Shown here: in pieces, positions 9,300 through 18,128 of the stretch
Layout: each line of letters begins with the position of its first letter
Position numbering within the stretch: position 1 is the stretch's first letter
Assembly (NCBI GenBank): GCA_964568805.1
Contig: CAZMRW010000009.1
Location: 15,405 to 79,404 of the forward strand
Source: CAZMRW01 sp964568805
GTDB taxonomy: Bacteria; Pseudomonadota; Gammaproteobacteria; Methylococcales; Methylomonadaceae
Direction of reading: 5' to 3'
Length of the DNA: 64,000 nt
Position numbers and translations under genes: made by a program
The notes under the pieces: generated by a model
What the model saw: only the letters and a program-made list of their open reading frames with translations
Database searches by the model: none
Told to the model about the DNA's origin: nothing

Positions 9300-9922
9300 C
9301 CGAATCCATCAAAAATCAAATTTCGACCAATGTTGTTTGGCATCATGCCACGGTTACGCGTGCCCGGCGTGAGCGGAAACATGGTCACCGCGGAGCCATA
9401 CTCTGGTTTACCGGCCTTTCGGGAGCCGGAAAATCAACCCTTGCTCATGCGGTTGAGGAAAAGCTCCATCAACTGGGTTGTAGTACCTTTGTCCTGGATG
9501 GCGATAATGTCCGCCACGGCTTATGCGGCGATCTGGGTTTTAGCACCGATGCGCGTAATGAAAATATTCGCAGGGTCGGCGAGGTTGCCAAACTTTTCAT
9601 GGAAGCCGGTATAATTGTGTTGACCGCATTCATATCTCCCTATCGGGCAGATCGTGAGCGTGTTCGAGGGATGGTTGAGCACGGCGATTTTCTGGAAATT
9701 TATTGCAACAGTCCCATCGAAGTCTGTGAATCCCGCGATGTCAAAGGGCTCTATAAAAAAGCGCGCGCCGGGCAAATACAGGAATTTACTGGAATTTCTT
9801 CCCCCTATGAAGCCCCGTTCGATCCTGAGCTGAAGGTAAACACGGGTTCTGATAATCTGGATACCTGTGTCCAAAAAACATTAGACTTGCTGGCCCAGCA
9901 TCAGATTATCAAATGTTCATAA
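9296..9922 (+). CDS. cysC: Adenylylsulfate kinase CysC
   Basis: A 208-residue single-domain APS kinase that phosphorylates adenylylsulfate with ATP to make PAPS, the sulfate donor. The P-loop GLSGAGKST is near residue 40, followed by the APS-binding DGDNVRHGL, the lid segment ISPYRADRERVR, and KGLYKKARAGQIQEFTGIS, all characteristic. A TTG six bases upstream is possible, but ATG at 9296 gives the ATGA overlap with cysQ. No cysD/cysN or ATP sulfurylase gene is in the window, so APS must come from elsewhere. PAPS-consuming sulfotransferase genes begin 2.3 kb downstream on the same strand, which suggests a dedicated PAPS supply for surface glycan sulfation. Confidence 0.95.
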   Translation: MTESIKNQISTNVVWHHATVTRARRERKHGHRGAILWFTGLSGAGKSTLAHAVEEKLHQLGCSTFVLDGDNVRHGLCGDLGFSTDARNENIRRVGEVAKLFMEAGIIVLTAFISPYRADRERVRGMVEHGDFLEIYCNSPIEVCESRDVKGLYKKARAGQIQEFTGISSPYEAPFDPELKVNTGSDNLDTCVQKTLDLLAQHQIIKCS

Positions 9923-10034
9923 ACGTTTCGTGCCACTCATTCAGGCAAAATCAATGCGGCATTGTTTTGTCCATGATTGTTGAATTCATGGTTGGGAATT
10001 CACACGTTTTCAGTGATTGATGTCAGCATATTAA

Positions 10035-11213
10035 GTGATAAAAAAAATTCAAACTACTCAGGATTTAGCCGTCAATGGTGCGTTGCCCGCATTTGAACAG
10101 CCACTTCACGTCGGCCGTCCAAATATCGGCAGCCGTGAGAGATTTCTTCAATATGCCGAGGACATATTCGACAGCGGCCGGTTAAGCAATAACGGTCCTA
10201 TGGTACAGGAGTTTGAGAGCAAGGTTGCACGCTCGCATGGGGTTAAACATTGCGTTGCGATGTGCAACGGTACTGTGGCACTGGAGATCGCTATACGGGC
10301 TCTTGGCTTGACCGGGGAAGTCATTGTTCCCTCTTATACCTTTATTGCTACCGCTCATGCCCTGCATTGGCAGGCCATTACCCCGGTTTTTGCCGATATT
10401 GATCAGCACTCTCATACCCTGGATCCAGCGGCCGTCAGGCGCATGATCACTCCCCGGACGACCGGCATCATCGGTGTTCATCTGTGGGGAAACAGCGCTC
10501 CGGTTGAAGAATTGCAAGCCATTGCCGATGAGTTCAACCTGAAGTTGATGTTTGATGCGGCCCATGCCTTCAGTTGTTCGCATAACGGCAAAATGATCGG
10601 TAATTTTGGCGCCTGCGAAGTGTTCAGCTTTCACGCCACCAAATTTTTTAACACCTTCGAAGGAGGCGCTGTCGTCACCAACGACGACGAACTGGCCGAG
10701 ACCATGCGTCTGATGCGGAATTTCGGATTTGCGGGTATGGACAATGTCATCTATCCGGGTACAAACGGCAAGATGATCGAAATTGCCGCGGCGATGGGCC
10801 TGGTCAATCTTGATTCAATTGATCAAGTAATCGAGGCCAATCGCAATAATTATCAGACTTATCGGGAAATGCTGTCAGGCCTGCCCGGTCTCAGTTTGCT
10901 GCAATTTAACGAAGCGGAGCGGACTAATTACCAGTATGTCGTCATGGAAGTGGGCGAACGTTGCTCGGTAACCAGGGATCAAATCATCCGAGCGCTGCAT
11001 GGCGAAAATATACTCGCGCGTAAATATTTCTGGCCTGGTTGTCACAGGATGAAACCTTATCGCGATTTATTTCCGCATGCCGGATTGCTATTGCCCAATA
11101 CTCAAAAAGTTGCGGACAGGGTCGTTGTTCTGCCGACGGGGACGACCATGACTGAGGAAATGGTTAAAACCGTTGCGGCGGTAATTCGTGTGCTGGTGGC
11201 AGGCCGCGCATGA
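10035..11213 (+). CDS. DegT/DnrJ/EryC1/StrS-family sugar aminotransferase
   Basis: A 392-residue PLP aminotransferase that adds an amino group to a nucleotide-linked keto sugar. The substrate-binding start is GRLSNNGPMVQEFE, the PLP-phosphate region is CNGTVALEIAIRAL, the aspartate motif is MFDAAHAFSC, and the PLP lysine is in FSFHATKFFNTFEGG. The start is GTG at 10035; there is no better ATG. It overlaps the WbqC-like gene by 4 bases (ATGA). The keto sugar could be the product of the GDP-mannose dehydratase at 19244 or of the WbpM-like dehydratase at 25276; sequence alone does not decide. The N-terminal 20 residues before the family core are slightly longer than usual. Confidence 0.9.
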   Translation: MIKKIQTTQDLAVNGALPAFEQPLHVGRPNIGSRERFLQYAEDIFDSGRLSNNGPMVQEFESKVARSHGVKHCVAMCNGTVALEIAIRALGLTGEVIVPSYTFIATAHALHWQAITPVFADIDQHSHTLDPAAVRRMITPRTTGIIGVHLWGNSAPVEELQAIADEFNLKLMFDAAHAFSCSHNGKMIGNFGACEVFSFHATKFFNTFEGGAVVTNDDELAETMRLMRNFGFAGMDNVIYPGTNGKMIEIAAAMGLVNLDSIDQVIEANRNNYQTYREMLSGLPGLSLLQFNEAERTNYQYVVMEVGERCSVTRDQIIRALHGENILARKYFWPGCHRMKPYRDLFPHAGLLLPNTQKVADRVVVLPTGTTMTEEMVKTVAAVIRVLVAGRA

Positions 11214-11917
11214 AACTTGCCATCATGCAGCCGTATTTTTTTCCTTACCTTGGTTATTGGCAGTTGATCCATGCCGTCGACCGCTTTGTTATCTTCGACG
11301 ATGTCAATTATATCAACCGAGGATGGATCAACCGTAATCGCATTTTGATCAATGGCGAGCCATCTTATCTGACGATGCCGCTGCATCAAGCGTCCCAAAA
11401 TAAACTCATCTGCGATATATCGATTCAACCTGCGATCTCCTGGTGCGACAAACTGGTCAAATCGGTTGACCATACTTATCGAAAAGCGCCTTATTTTGCC
11501 GACGTTTTCCCTGTGATCGAGAAGACCATTCGTTATCAGTCGGACAATTTGTCGGACTATCTGGCTTATCAATTGCAAACGTTGTCCCGATTCATGGGTA
11601 TTACGACCGATTTCGTAGCGACCAGCCGCAGTTACCAAAATAGTCACCTGTCCGGCCAGGCCCGGATTCTCGATATTTGCAAACAGGAAGATGCCGCCGC
11701 CTACATCAATCCGGAAGGAGGGCAGGGGCTTTACGATGGTGGAATCTTCCGCGAAGCCGGCATCGATCTAAAATTTATCGCTATGCGGCCTTTGCCTTAC
11801 AAGCAAAGAACTTCCGGCTTTATTCCTTATCTTTCGATCATCGATGTATTGATGGAGGTTGGAGCGGCCGAGATTAAAAATTATATCGGCGAATTCGACC
11901 TGATTGAGGCAAAATGA
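11210..11917 (+). CDS. WbqC-like family protein
   Basis: A 235-residue cytoplasmic protein that begins MKLAIMQPYFFPYLGYWQL, the hallmark opening of the WbqC-like family, followed by VDRFVIFDDVNYINRGWINR and later YINPEGGQGLYD. WbqC-like proteins are found in O-antigen and capsule clusters and often sit beside sugar aminotransferases, as here with a 4-base overlap. Their biochemical reaction is not something I can state with certainty; modification of an amino sugar is a reasonable inference from that pairing. No membrane segment or signal peptide is visible. The following 264 bases carry no convincing gene on either strand. Confidence 0.85.
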   Translation: MKLAIMQPYFFPYLGYWQLIHAVDRFVIFDDVNYINRGWINRNRILINGEPSYLTMPLHQASQNKLICDISIQPAISWCDKLVKSVDHTYRKAPYFADVFPVIEKTIRYQSDNLSDYLAYQLQTLSRFMGITTDFVATSRSYQNSHLSGQARILDICKQEDAAAYINPEGGQGLYDGGIFREAGIDLKFIAMRPLPYKQRTSGFIPYLSIIDVLMEVGAAEIKNYIGEFDLIEAK

Positions 11918-12181
11918 CCGACATGACCAACATGGCCGGCAAGAGCAAACATGTATCAATCGAGTGGCAGTCTTCATCTTGATTTTTTGATTCGGACTAT
12001 GCATTTTTTGAGGCAATGATAGGGCCCCGCTTCGACCCTGCGGCAGTTCGCTCCTCCCGGGTTTGCGGATATCAGCAATGATCGCCTTGTGTCTATCTGC
12101 TTCGAGTCGTAACATCTTGTGCTTGGCAGCAAGCTTGGGCTTCAGTAGCCTCCGGCATGGCAATTCCGTACGATCGGATAA

Positions 12182-13234
12182 ATGAAATTGCTAGCCCGAC
12201 AAATAAAAATTTATGAGTACCGTCTAGTGACCGATTTACCAGAAGAAAAAAATAGAGAACCCGAGTTTAGGCGGAATAACAATCTGGAGGAATTGCTTTT
12301 AACACTCAATTCTCTATTAACGACCGCAGAGGCTGAGGCATTACAAATTTACGGCGAGCCGCGCCAGGAATTTCCCATCCTGTTTGTAATGGGCCCTCAC
12401 CGGAGCGGAACGACGTTGCTGCTGCAGTGGCTGGCAAATACCGGAATTGTTGCCTATCCTACCAATCTGCTGGCACGATTTTATGGCGCGCCGGTGCTCG
12501 GAGCGCTGATCCAGCAATTACTGACCGATCCGCGTTACAATTTTAGAGACGAGTTATACGATTTAGGCAGTGCGATTTCATTTGATTCTCAAAATGGCAA
12601 AACCAAAGGCGCATTGGCCCCCAATGAATTTTGGTATTTCTGGCGGCGCTTTTTACCCTTTGATGAGTTGGATTATTTACCAACCGAATCATTATTGCAA
12701 AAATCGGATACCAAGACTCTGGTGGCCGAATTTTTGGGCATGATGCATGTGCTGCAAAAACCAATGGCTCTCAAGGCAATGATTTTGAACTATAACATCG
12801 ACTTTTTGGACCGGCTTTTTGAAAAGGCGATATTTATCTACACCAAACGCGATCCAGTGGCGAATATCGAATCGGCTCTCAAAGCCAGGGAACGCCAATC
12901 AGGCAGTATTGACAATTGGTATTCGTTTAAAATACCCGAATATAACGACTTAATCAAACTGACTCCTTATGAGCAAGTTGCCGGCCAGATATTTCATATC
13001 AACAAAGCTATTGAACAAGGCCTGGATAAAGTCGCTGAACACAAGAAACTGATTGTCGGATATGAAGATTTTTGTGACAACCCCAAACAGGTTTATGAAC
13101 AAGTGCTAGGTAAACTCGCCGCCAACGGTTATGAGATCAATACGGCCTATTGCTTACAAGAAAAATTTGTTGTCACAAGAAAGCAGGTGAACGATTCCAA
13201 TATTCTGAAAGCGTTTGAACGGTTTTACGGATAA
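12182..13234 (+). CDS. PAPS-dependent sulfotransferase (first)
   Basis: A 350-residue sulfotransferase-family protein. The 5'-phosphosulfate-binding loop is near residues 65-80 (FVMGPHRSGTTLLLQWL), and the 3'-phosphate-binding region is IYTKRDPVANIESALKARE near residue 220, with the usual aspartate-arginine. A C-terminal EDFCDNPKQVYEQVL segment matches the family's final helix. It should move sulfate from PAPS to a hydroxyl or amine on a sugar or lipid; the acceptor is unknown. About 55 N-terminal residues precede the P-loop-like motif, and they are charged with no signal peptide. It lies between the WbqC-like gene and the flippase inside the glycan cluster. Confidence 0.88.
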   Translation: MKLLARQIKIYEYRLVTDLPEEKNREPEFRRNNNLEELLLTLNSLLTTAEAEALQIYGEPRQEFPILFVMGPHRSGTTLLLQWLANTGIVAYPTNLLARFYGAPVLGALIQQLLTDPRYNFRDELYDLGSAISFDSQNGKTKGALAPNEFWYFWRRFLPFDELDYLPTESLLQKSDTKTLVAEFLGMMHVLQKPMALKAMILNYNIDFLDRLFEKAIFIYTKRDPVANIESALKARERQSGSIDNWYSFKIPEYNDLIKLTPYEQVAGQIFHINKAIEQGLDKVAEHKKLIVGYEDFCDNPKQVYEQVLGKLAANGYEINTAYCLQEKFVVTRKQVNDSNILKAFERFYG

Positions 13235-13278
13235 GCATATCGATGAGGACAGCAAAGTTACCAGGGCAGAGCGATTAA

Positions 13279-14718
13279 ATGACGCTGTCTAAAAAAACAG
13301 CAACCGGCGTGCTGTGGAATTTCGCCGAGCAGCTCGGGCGCAAGGGCGTCGGCATCGTTGTTACGTTATTTCTGGCGCGTTTTCTGGCGCCGGAAGATTT
13401 TGGCCTGGTAGCGATGATGGCCCTGTTTATCGCGATAGCCACGTCGCTGATGGAATCGGGTTTCAAGCAGGCGTTAATCCGTCTTCAGGAGGCGTCGCCA
13501 ACGGATTTCAATACAGCCTTTTATGCCAATATTGCATTAGGACTGATTTCTTACAGCTTGTTGTTTGCCTGTGCGCCGTTGATTGCGGGATTTTATCATG
13601 AGCCCAGACTTATTGATCTGATCCGCGTGGCGGGTCTGAGCATTATTATTAATAGTTTCCAGGTTATACAAAGCGTGATGCTGAGCCGGGATCTCAACTT
13701 TAAAGCCCAGTTCAAAGCTTCACTGCCCGCGAGTATTATTTCGGGCGTCGCCGCGGTGACGCTGGCTTATTATGAATGGGGTGTCTGGGCGCTGATAGCG
13801 CAAATGCTGGTCTCTGCTTTTTTCATCACGCTGTTTCTCTGGTGTTTCAGGCTTTGGCGGCCCGGTCTGGCCTTCAGCAGCGTGTCGATGGGACAGTTGT
13901 ATCATTTCGGATACAAGCTTTTTTTATCGGGCCTGATAGATATTTTATTTCGAAACCTTTACATCATCGTGATCGCCAAACTCTTCAGCGCCGGTACTGC
14001 GGGTCTCTATTTTTTCGCCGACAAGATGAGAGAACTGGTTATTAATCAACTGGTCACCTCCATTCAAACCGTGACCTATCCGGCGCTGTCCACGATGCAG
14101 GATAATCCGGTCAGGCTCAAGGCCGGCTATCGGAAAGTCATTCAGATCACGACGTTTTTACTGTTTCCCGTCATGGCGTTTATGGCGGCGTTGGCGCAGC
14201 CCTTGTTCCAGTTATTGCTGCCGGAACTGTGGCTTCCGGCCGTGCCCTATTTTCAGCTGATGTGTCTGGCGGCATTATTGATGCCGGTCCATGCGATTAA
14301 TTTGAATATCCTGCAAGTAAAAGGCCGATCCGATTTATTTTTAAATCTGGAAGTATTCAAAAAGACCACCCTGACGCTGATCTTGTTATTCAGCGTGCGT
14401 TATGGCGTGTTCGGAATTCTGATGGGCCAAATCGTCAATTCGATCATAGGGCTGGTTCCCAACACTTACTTTACCAATAAGTTGATAGGTTATCCGTTGT
14501 CGCAACAGCTTTCCGATTTTTCCCTCGGACTGTTGCTTTCCGGCATCGTTGGCGGGAGCGTTTTTGTTTTGGTTAATCGGCTGGCCTGGCCGCCCATTTT
14601 AGAGCTTTCGGTTTTGGGCAGCTTGGCCGCGATCATATATTTGTGTGCGGCCAAGCTTTTGAGAATTCAGGGGTTGCCATTGGCTTTATCGTTAATGAAA
14701 ACTCGAAAAATAGCCTAA
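13279..14718 (+). CDS. Wzx-type polysaccharide flippase (MOP superfamily)
   Basis: A 479-residue inner-membrane protein with about 12-14 hydrophobic helices spread through the whole length. The N-terminus (KKTATGVLWNFAEQLGRKGV, then FLARFLAPEDFGLVAMM) is the classic start of the oligosaccharide flippase branch that includes WzxC, AmsL and ExoT. It should move undecaprenyl-diphosphate-linked repeat units across the inner membrane. It lies between two sulfotransferase genes, so sulfation may take place before export. No Wzy polymerase, Wzz chain-length regulator or ligase is visible anywhere in the cluster. The alternative, an ABC-exporter route, is not supported because no such exporter lies in the cluster. 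Confidence 0.9.
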   Translation: MTLSKKTATGVLWNFAEQLGRKGVGIVVTLFLARFLAPEDFGLVAMMALFIAIATSLMESGFKQALIRLQEASPTDFNTAFYANIALGLISYSLLFACAPLIAGFYHEPRLIDLIRVAGLSIIINSFQVIQSVMLSRDLNFKAQFKASLPASIISGVAAVTLAYYEWGVWALIAQMLVSAFFITLFLWCFRLWRPGLAFSSVSMGQLYHFGYKLFLSGLIDILFRNLYIIVIAKLFSAGTAGLYFFADKMRELVINQLVTSIQTVTYPALSTMQDNPVRLKAGYRKVIQITTFLLFPVMAFMAALAQPLFQLLLPELWLPAVPYFQLMCLAALLMPVHAINLNILQVKGRSDLFLNLEVFKKTTLTLILLFSVRYGVFGILMGQIVNSIIGLVPNTYFTNKLIGYPLSQQLSDFSLGLLLSGIVGGSVFVLVNRLAWPPILELSVLGSLAAIIYLCAAKLLRIQGLPLALSLMKTRKIA

Positions 14719-14736
14719 GAGAAATAGAGAGAAGAC

Positions 14737-15717
14737 ATGTCGATGTTTTTTTTAATGTGCTCGGAGCGGTCTGGCAGTAACTTTATCACCCAGTTACTCA
14801 ATGGCCATTCCAAAATTTGTGGCCCGTCAACCAAGCACATCATAAATCCGGTTGCACGCAATTTATTCAGGTATGAACCCCTTAGCAACGAAGAAAATTG
14901 GGAAGAGCTATTAAAAGATATTCATAGACTGATGAGTGTAAACTTTTCGGTTTGGAAAAAATCCTTTTCTTTGGACGATTTAAAAAACCTGGGCCCTATT
15001 GGCGATGCGGCGTCGCTCATTCGTAACATCTTCAGCGAAGAGGCAAAGGCCAATGGAAAACAGCATGTGTTTATCAAAGAAAATCATGTCTATGAATTCC
15101 TGCCTTATCTGCTGCTTAACTTTCCGGAATCCAGTTATGTTTATCTCACACGTGACCCGCGTGATATGGCGCTGTCATGGAAGAAGAATCCAGTCCATCC
15201 CGGCGGCGTGGTAAAAGCCGCGCGCCAATGGCAAAAAGATCAACAGAATTCTCTTAAAAATTACAACGACCTGCACAAAATCGGCAAAGCCTATTTTGTG
15301 CGTTATGAGGACTTGATCGGTGACCCCGTGCGTTACTTAAAAGAGATAGTGGGTTTTTTCGGACTCTTCTATGAAGCGTCTATGCTGGATTATCACAAGG
15401 ATGAAATGACCCGAATGAACGCGGGTATGCAAAAAGCCTGGAATAACGTGTCTCAAGGCGTCATTGCGGATAACAAGGAGAAATTCAAAACCGAGCTAAC
15501 CGCACAAGAAATCAAAACCATCGAGAAAATTTGTTTCTGCGAAATGAAGGTATTGGGTTATGAACCGCAGTACTCTGTAACGGAGCTGGAGGCGTTTTCC
15601 GGGCGGGCTCTTTCCGAGCTGGAACTGCTTGAGAATGAAACCATTGTTTGCGAAAGAAGCGAAGGGGTCATCGGCAATATGGAAGCCAAGAAAATCTTTT
15701 ACCGGAAGGTGATTTGA
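14737..15717 (+). CDS. PAPS-dependent sulfotransferase (second)
   Basis: A 326-residue sulfotransferase. The 5'-phosphosulfate loop is at the very N-terminus (FFLMCSERSGSNFITQLL, residues 4-21), and the 3'-phosphate-binding motif is YVYLTRDPRDMALSWKKNP near residue 140. VRYEDLIGDPVRYLKEIVGF follows near residue 190, as in many sulfotransferases. It starts with ATG behind a purine-rich AGAGAGAAG site and ends in a TGATG overlap with the glycosyltransferase at 15717. It is clearly diverged from the sulfotransferase at 12182, with different spacing and N-terminus, so two different acceptor positions are plausible. The acceptor is not predictable from sequence. Confidence 0.87.
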   Translation: MSMFFLMCSERSGSNFITQLLNGHSKICGPSTKHIINPVARNLFRYEPLSNEENWEELLKDIHRLMSVNFSVWKKSFSLDDLKNLGPIGDAASLIRNIFSEEAKANGKQHVFIKENHVYEFLPYLLLNFPESSYVYLTRDPRDMALSWKKNPVHPGGVVKAARQWQKDQQNSLKNYNDLHKIGKAYFVRYEDLIGDPVRYLKEIVGFFGLFYEASMLDYHKDEMTRMNAGMQKAWNNVSQGVIADNKEKFKTELTAQEIKTIEKICFCEMKVLGYEPQYSVTELEAFSGRALSELELLENETIVCERSEGVIGNMEAKKIFYRKVI

Positions 15718-16667
15718 TGCTTGCACCTATCGGATTGACCGTCTACGGTAGAATTGAACATACCAGGCAAGCGATTGCCGCTTTAAAAGCAAATCCCCTG
15801 GCCAAAGAAAGTGCGCTTTATATTTTTTCGGATGCGCCGGCACAGGGCGATGAAGAAAAAGTCGCCCAAATGAGAGAATACTTAAGAACGATTGACGGCT
15901 TCAAGGAAACAAATATCATCGAACGGAGCGAAAATTCTAGAATTAACAACAACCGCGGCGGACAAAAATATTTGCTGGAAAAATATGGCAAAATGATCTG
16001 GATGGCCGAAGATGTCATCACGGCGCCGGGTTTTTTAAGGTTTATGAATGACGCCCTTGAGTTTTACAAGGATGATCCCAGGATAGGCAGCATATCCGCC
16101 TATTGTCCGCCCATTGCGATCCCGTCAAGCTATACGAAGGATTTTTTTGCATTGACCGCCATGAATCCCTGGGGTTTTGGGCTTTGGCGGCATTATTACA
16201 AGATCGATACGCCCATTGCGCCGCTTGAATTTGCCGGCTTGTTAAAAGATAAAAAACGCTTGCAACAGTTGGAATCCAGCGTCGGCGAAGCGGCCGTGCA
16301 GTATATGCGGATGGATTATGAAGGAAAAATCAACGCCGGCGACATGCGGTGCATATTCTGGCAGTTTATCGATAATAAACTGACGATTTATCCCCGGAAA
16401 TCCCTTGTCAATAACATGGGCCAGGACGGTTCCGGAGTCCATATGGGCGTGACCAATAAATGGAATGTGCCGGAATTGTGGGATAAAGTTGACGGATTTG
16501 AGTTTGCTGATGCCGTCGAGGTCGATGCCGACATACTGAAAATCCACAATAGTTTCTATAAAACCAACAAGGCTAAGATCAGGCTTATCGAAACCCTGGA
16601 CCGGATGGGGATTTATCGGCACCTTCGGCCGATGGCACGAGCGATCAGAAACAGGTTTGGAAGCTAG
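15717..16667 (+). CDS. GNT-I-like/GT-A glycosyltransferase family protein
   Basis: A 316-residue protein starting MLAPIGLTVYGRIEHTRQAI, a start that resembles the GT-A fold proteins related to GNT-I (often annotated as sugar transferases or HlpA-like). Residues 35-50 (LYIFSDAPAQGDEEKV) and the acidic segment MIWMAEDVITAPGFLRFMN near 98-116 would be the nucleotide-sugar and metal-binding parts; EDV takes the place of the DxD motif. Start at 15717 is chosen because it overlaps the preceding stop (TGATG) and has GGAAGG upstream; an in-frame extension of 23 residues into the previous gene is not credible. The transferred sugar is unknown. Confidence 0.7.
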   Translation: MLAPIGLTVYGRIEHTRQAIAALKANPLAKESALYIFSDAPAQGDEEKVAQMREYLRTIDGFKETNIIERSENSRINNNRGGQKYLLEKYGKMIWMAEDVITAPGFLRFMNDALEFYKDDPRIGSISAYCPPIAIPSSYTKDFFALTAMNPWGFGLWRHYYKIDTPIAPLEFAGLLKDKKRLQQLESSVGEAAVQYMRMDYEGKINAGDMRCIFWQFIDNKLTIYPRKSLVNNMGQDGSGVHMGVTNKWNVPELWDKVDGFEFADAVEVDADILKIHNSFYKTNKAKIRLIETLDRMGIYRHLRPMARAIRNRFGS

Positions 16668-16757
16668 GTGCCAGGACATGGCTGGATAAAAGACGAAAAT
16701 GCCTTTTATCAGCCTATAGTTATGATTGAATACGTGATAGGTTTTTAAGGAATTAGT

Positions 16758-17345
16758 ATGATTATAAGATTGAAATATTGGTTAAGGAGCATGCTGAATA
16801 AATTAATAGAAATTAAATTTAAAAAGACAGATTTAATTTCTATTAATAAAACCTCCAGGGTATTTTATCCGGGCATCGTTTATAAGCCGCATTGCGTTCT
16901 CGAGATAGGAGATCAATCCGTTGTCGAGGCCAACCTGCTGTTCGACCGTGGTGGGGCGGAAATAAAAATCGGTTCCAATTCATTCATAGGTGCCAAAACT
17001 TCGATTATCAGTTCCGATGCTATCCGCATAGGCAATGATGTGCTGATATCCTGGGGCTGCACCCTCATAGACCATGATGCGCATTCCCTTTATTGGGATA
17101 AACGGAAAGACGATGTTGCCGAGTGGCGGCAAGGCAGAAAAGACTGGAGCAATGTCGCACGGCGGCCGATCGTAATTCACGATAAAGCCTGGATTGGGTT
17201 TAATTCAATTTTATTGAAAGGCGTGACGATTGGCGAGGGCGCGGTTATCGGCGCGGGCAGCGTGGTGACCAGGGATGTCGCGCCCTATACCCTGGTTGCC
17301 GGCAACCCCGCCAAATTAATTAGGGACATTAAGGGTGAATCATAA
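16758..17345 (+). CDS. Hexapeptide-repeat acyltransferase (WbbJ-like)
   Basis: A 195-residue left-handed beta-helix acetyltransferase. Imperfect hexapeptide repeats run from about residue 45 to 185, for example GAKTSIISSDAIRIGNDVLI and IGEGAVIGAGSVVTRDVAPY, ending with VAGNPAKLIRDI, the usual C-terminus of this family. His in LIDHDAH near residue 112 is the likely catalytic base. It probably O- or N-acetylates a sugar with acetyl-CoA during glycan assembly. The first 35 residues are rich in Lys and Ile with AT-rich codons, less GC-rich than the neighbours. Its stop overlaps the next gene's start by one base. Confidence 0.88.
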   Translation: MIIRLKYWLRSMLNKLIEIKFKKTDLISINKTSRVFYPGIVYKPHCVLEIGDQSVVEANLLFDRGGAEIKIGSNSFIGAKTSIISSDAIRIGNDVLISWGCTLIDHDAHSLYWDKRKDDVAEWRQGRKDWSNVARRPIVIHDKAWIGFNSILLKGVTIGEGAVIGAGSVVTRDVAPYTLVAGNPAKLIRDIKGES

Positions 17346-18127
17346 TGGCTTGCAAGGTGTGCCGCCAACAAAACCACGCTATTTTTAAGCAGAAAATATT
17401 AAATAAATACGACATTCAATATTACTATTGCGATGCCTGCGGTTTTTTACAAACGGAAAAACCTTACTGGCTGGACGAGGCGTATTCCGATGCCATTGCC
17501 GGTGCAGATACCGGTTTGGTGCAACGCAATCTGTTGATCGTTCGTCAACTGTCCATGCTGCTGTTTATGCTTTTCGGCAAAAAAGGCCGTTATGTCGATT
17601 TTGCCGGAGGTACAGGCTTGCTGGTCAGGATGATGCGGGATGTCGGTTTCGACTATTTCTGGAAAGACCGCTATTGTGCCAATATCCATGCGCGGGGATT
17701 TGAATTTTCCGCCGGTTTAAACGATTGCCTTGCGTTGACTGCTTTCGAAGCGCTTGAACATCTCGAAGACCCGGTGGCCTTTATTAAGGATGCGCTGAAA
17801 CAGGCAAATACGGATACCTTTATTTTCACGACCGAGCTTTTTACCGGTAAACCGCCTGCTCCGGGTGATTGGTGGTATTACGCACCCGAGACGGGACAGC
17901 ATATTTCCTTTTATCAGCACAGGACCCTGCAGACAATTGCCGACCGGATGGGGCTGCATTTGTATTCGGCATCGGGTTTCCATATGATGACACCTAAAAA
18001 AATATCATCGGCGATCTTCAAGCTAGCCGTTTCCAGATGGTCAAGACTTTTTTTCCCGGTGATTCGATGGCTAATGGACAGTAAAACGATGGACGATCAT
18101 TACAAGTTGTTGCGGAGCAGAAACTGA
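17345..18127 (+). CDS. Class I SAM-dependent methyltransferase with N-terminal zinc-finger-like cysteines
   Basis: A 260-residue methyltransferase. The N-terminus has two CxxC pairs (CKVC at residues 3-6 and CDAC near 31-34) that may bind zinc, as in several sugar C- and O-methyltransferases. The SAM-binding motif I is YVDFAGGTGLLVRMM near residue 79, and the post-motif FEALEHLEDPVAFI near residue 140 fits the methyltransferase-23 type. The segment WWYYAPETGQHISFY near 178 is common in this subgroup. It overlaps the acyltransferase by one base and precedes a glycosyltransferase by one base, so it belongs to the glycan operon. The methyl acceptor, probably a sugar, is inferred. Confidence 0.85.
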   Translation: MACKVCRQQNHAIFKQKILNKYDIQYYYCDACGFLQTEKPYWLDEAYSDAIAGADTGLVQRNLLIVRQLSMLLFMLFGKKGRYVDFAGGTGLLVRMMRDVGFDYFWKDRYCANIHARGFEFSAGLNDCLALTAFEALEHLEDPVAFIKDALKQANTDTFIFTTELFTGKPPAPGDWWYYAPETGQHISFYQHRTLQTIADRMGLHLYSASGFHMMTPKKISSAIFKLAVSRWSRLFFPVIRWLMDSKTMDDHYKLLRSRN

Positions 18128-18128
18128 T

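Noticed and set aside
11768..12163. A 131-codon minus-strand frame between the WbqC-like gene and the first sulfotransferase
   Set aside because: Half of it is antisense to the WbqC-like gene; there is no ribosome site or known motif.
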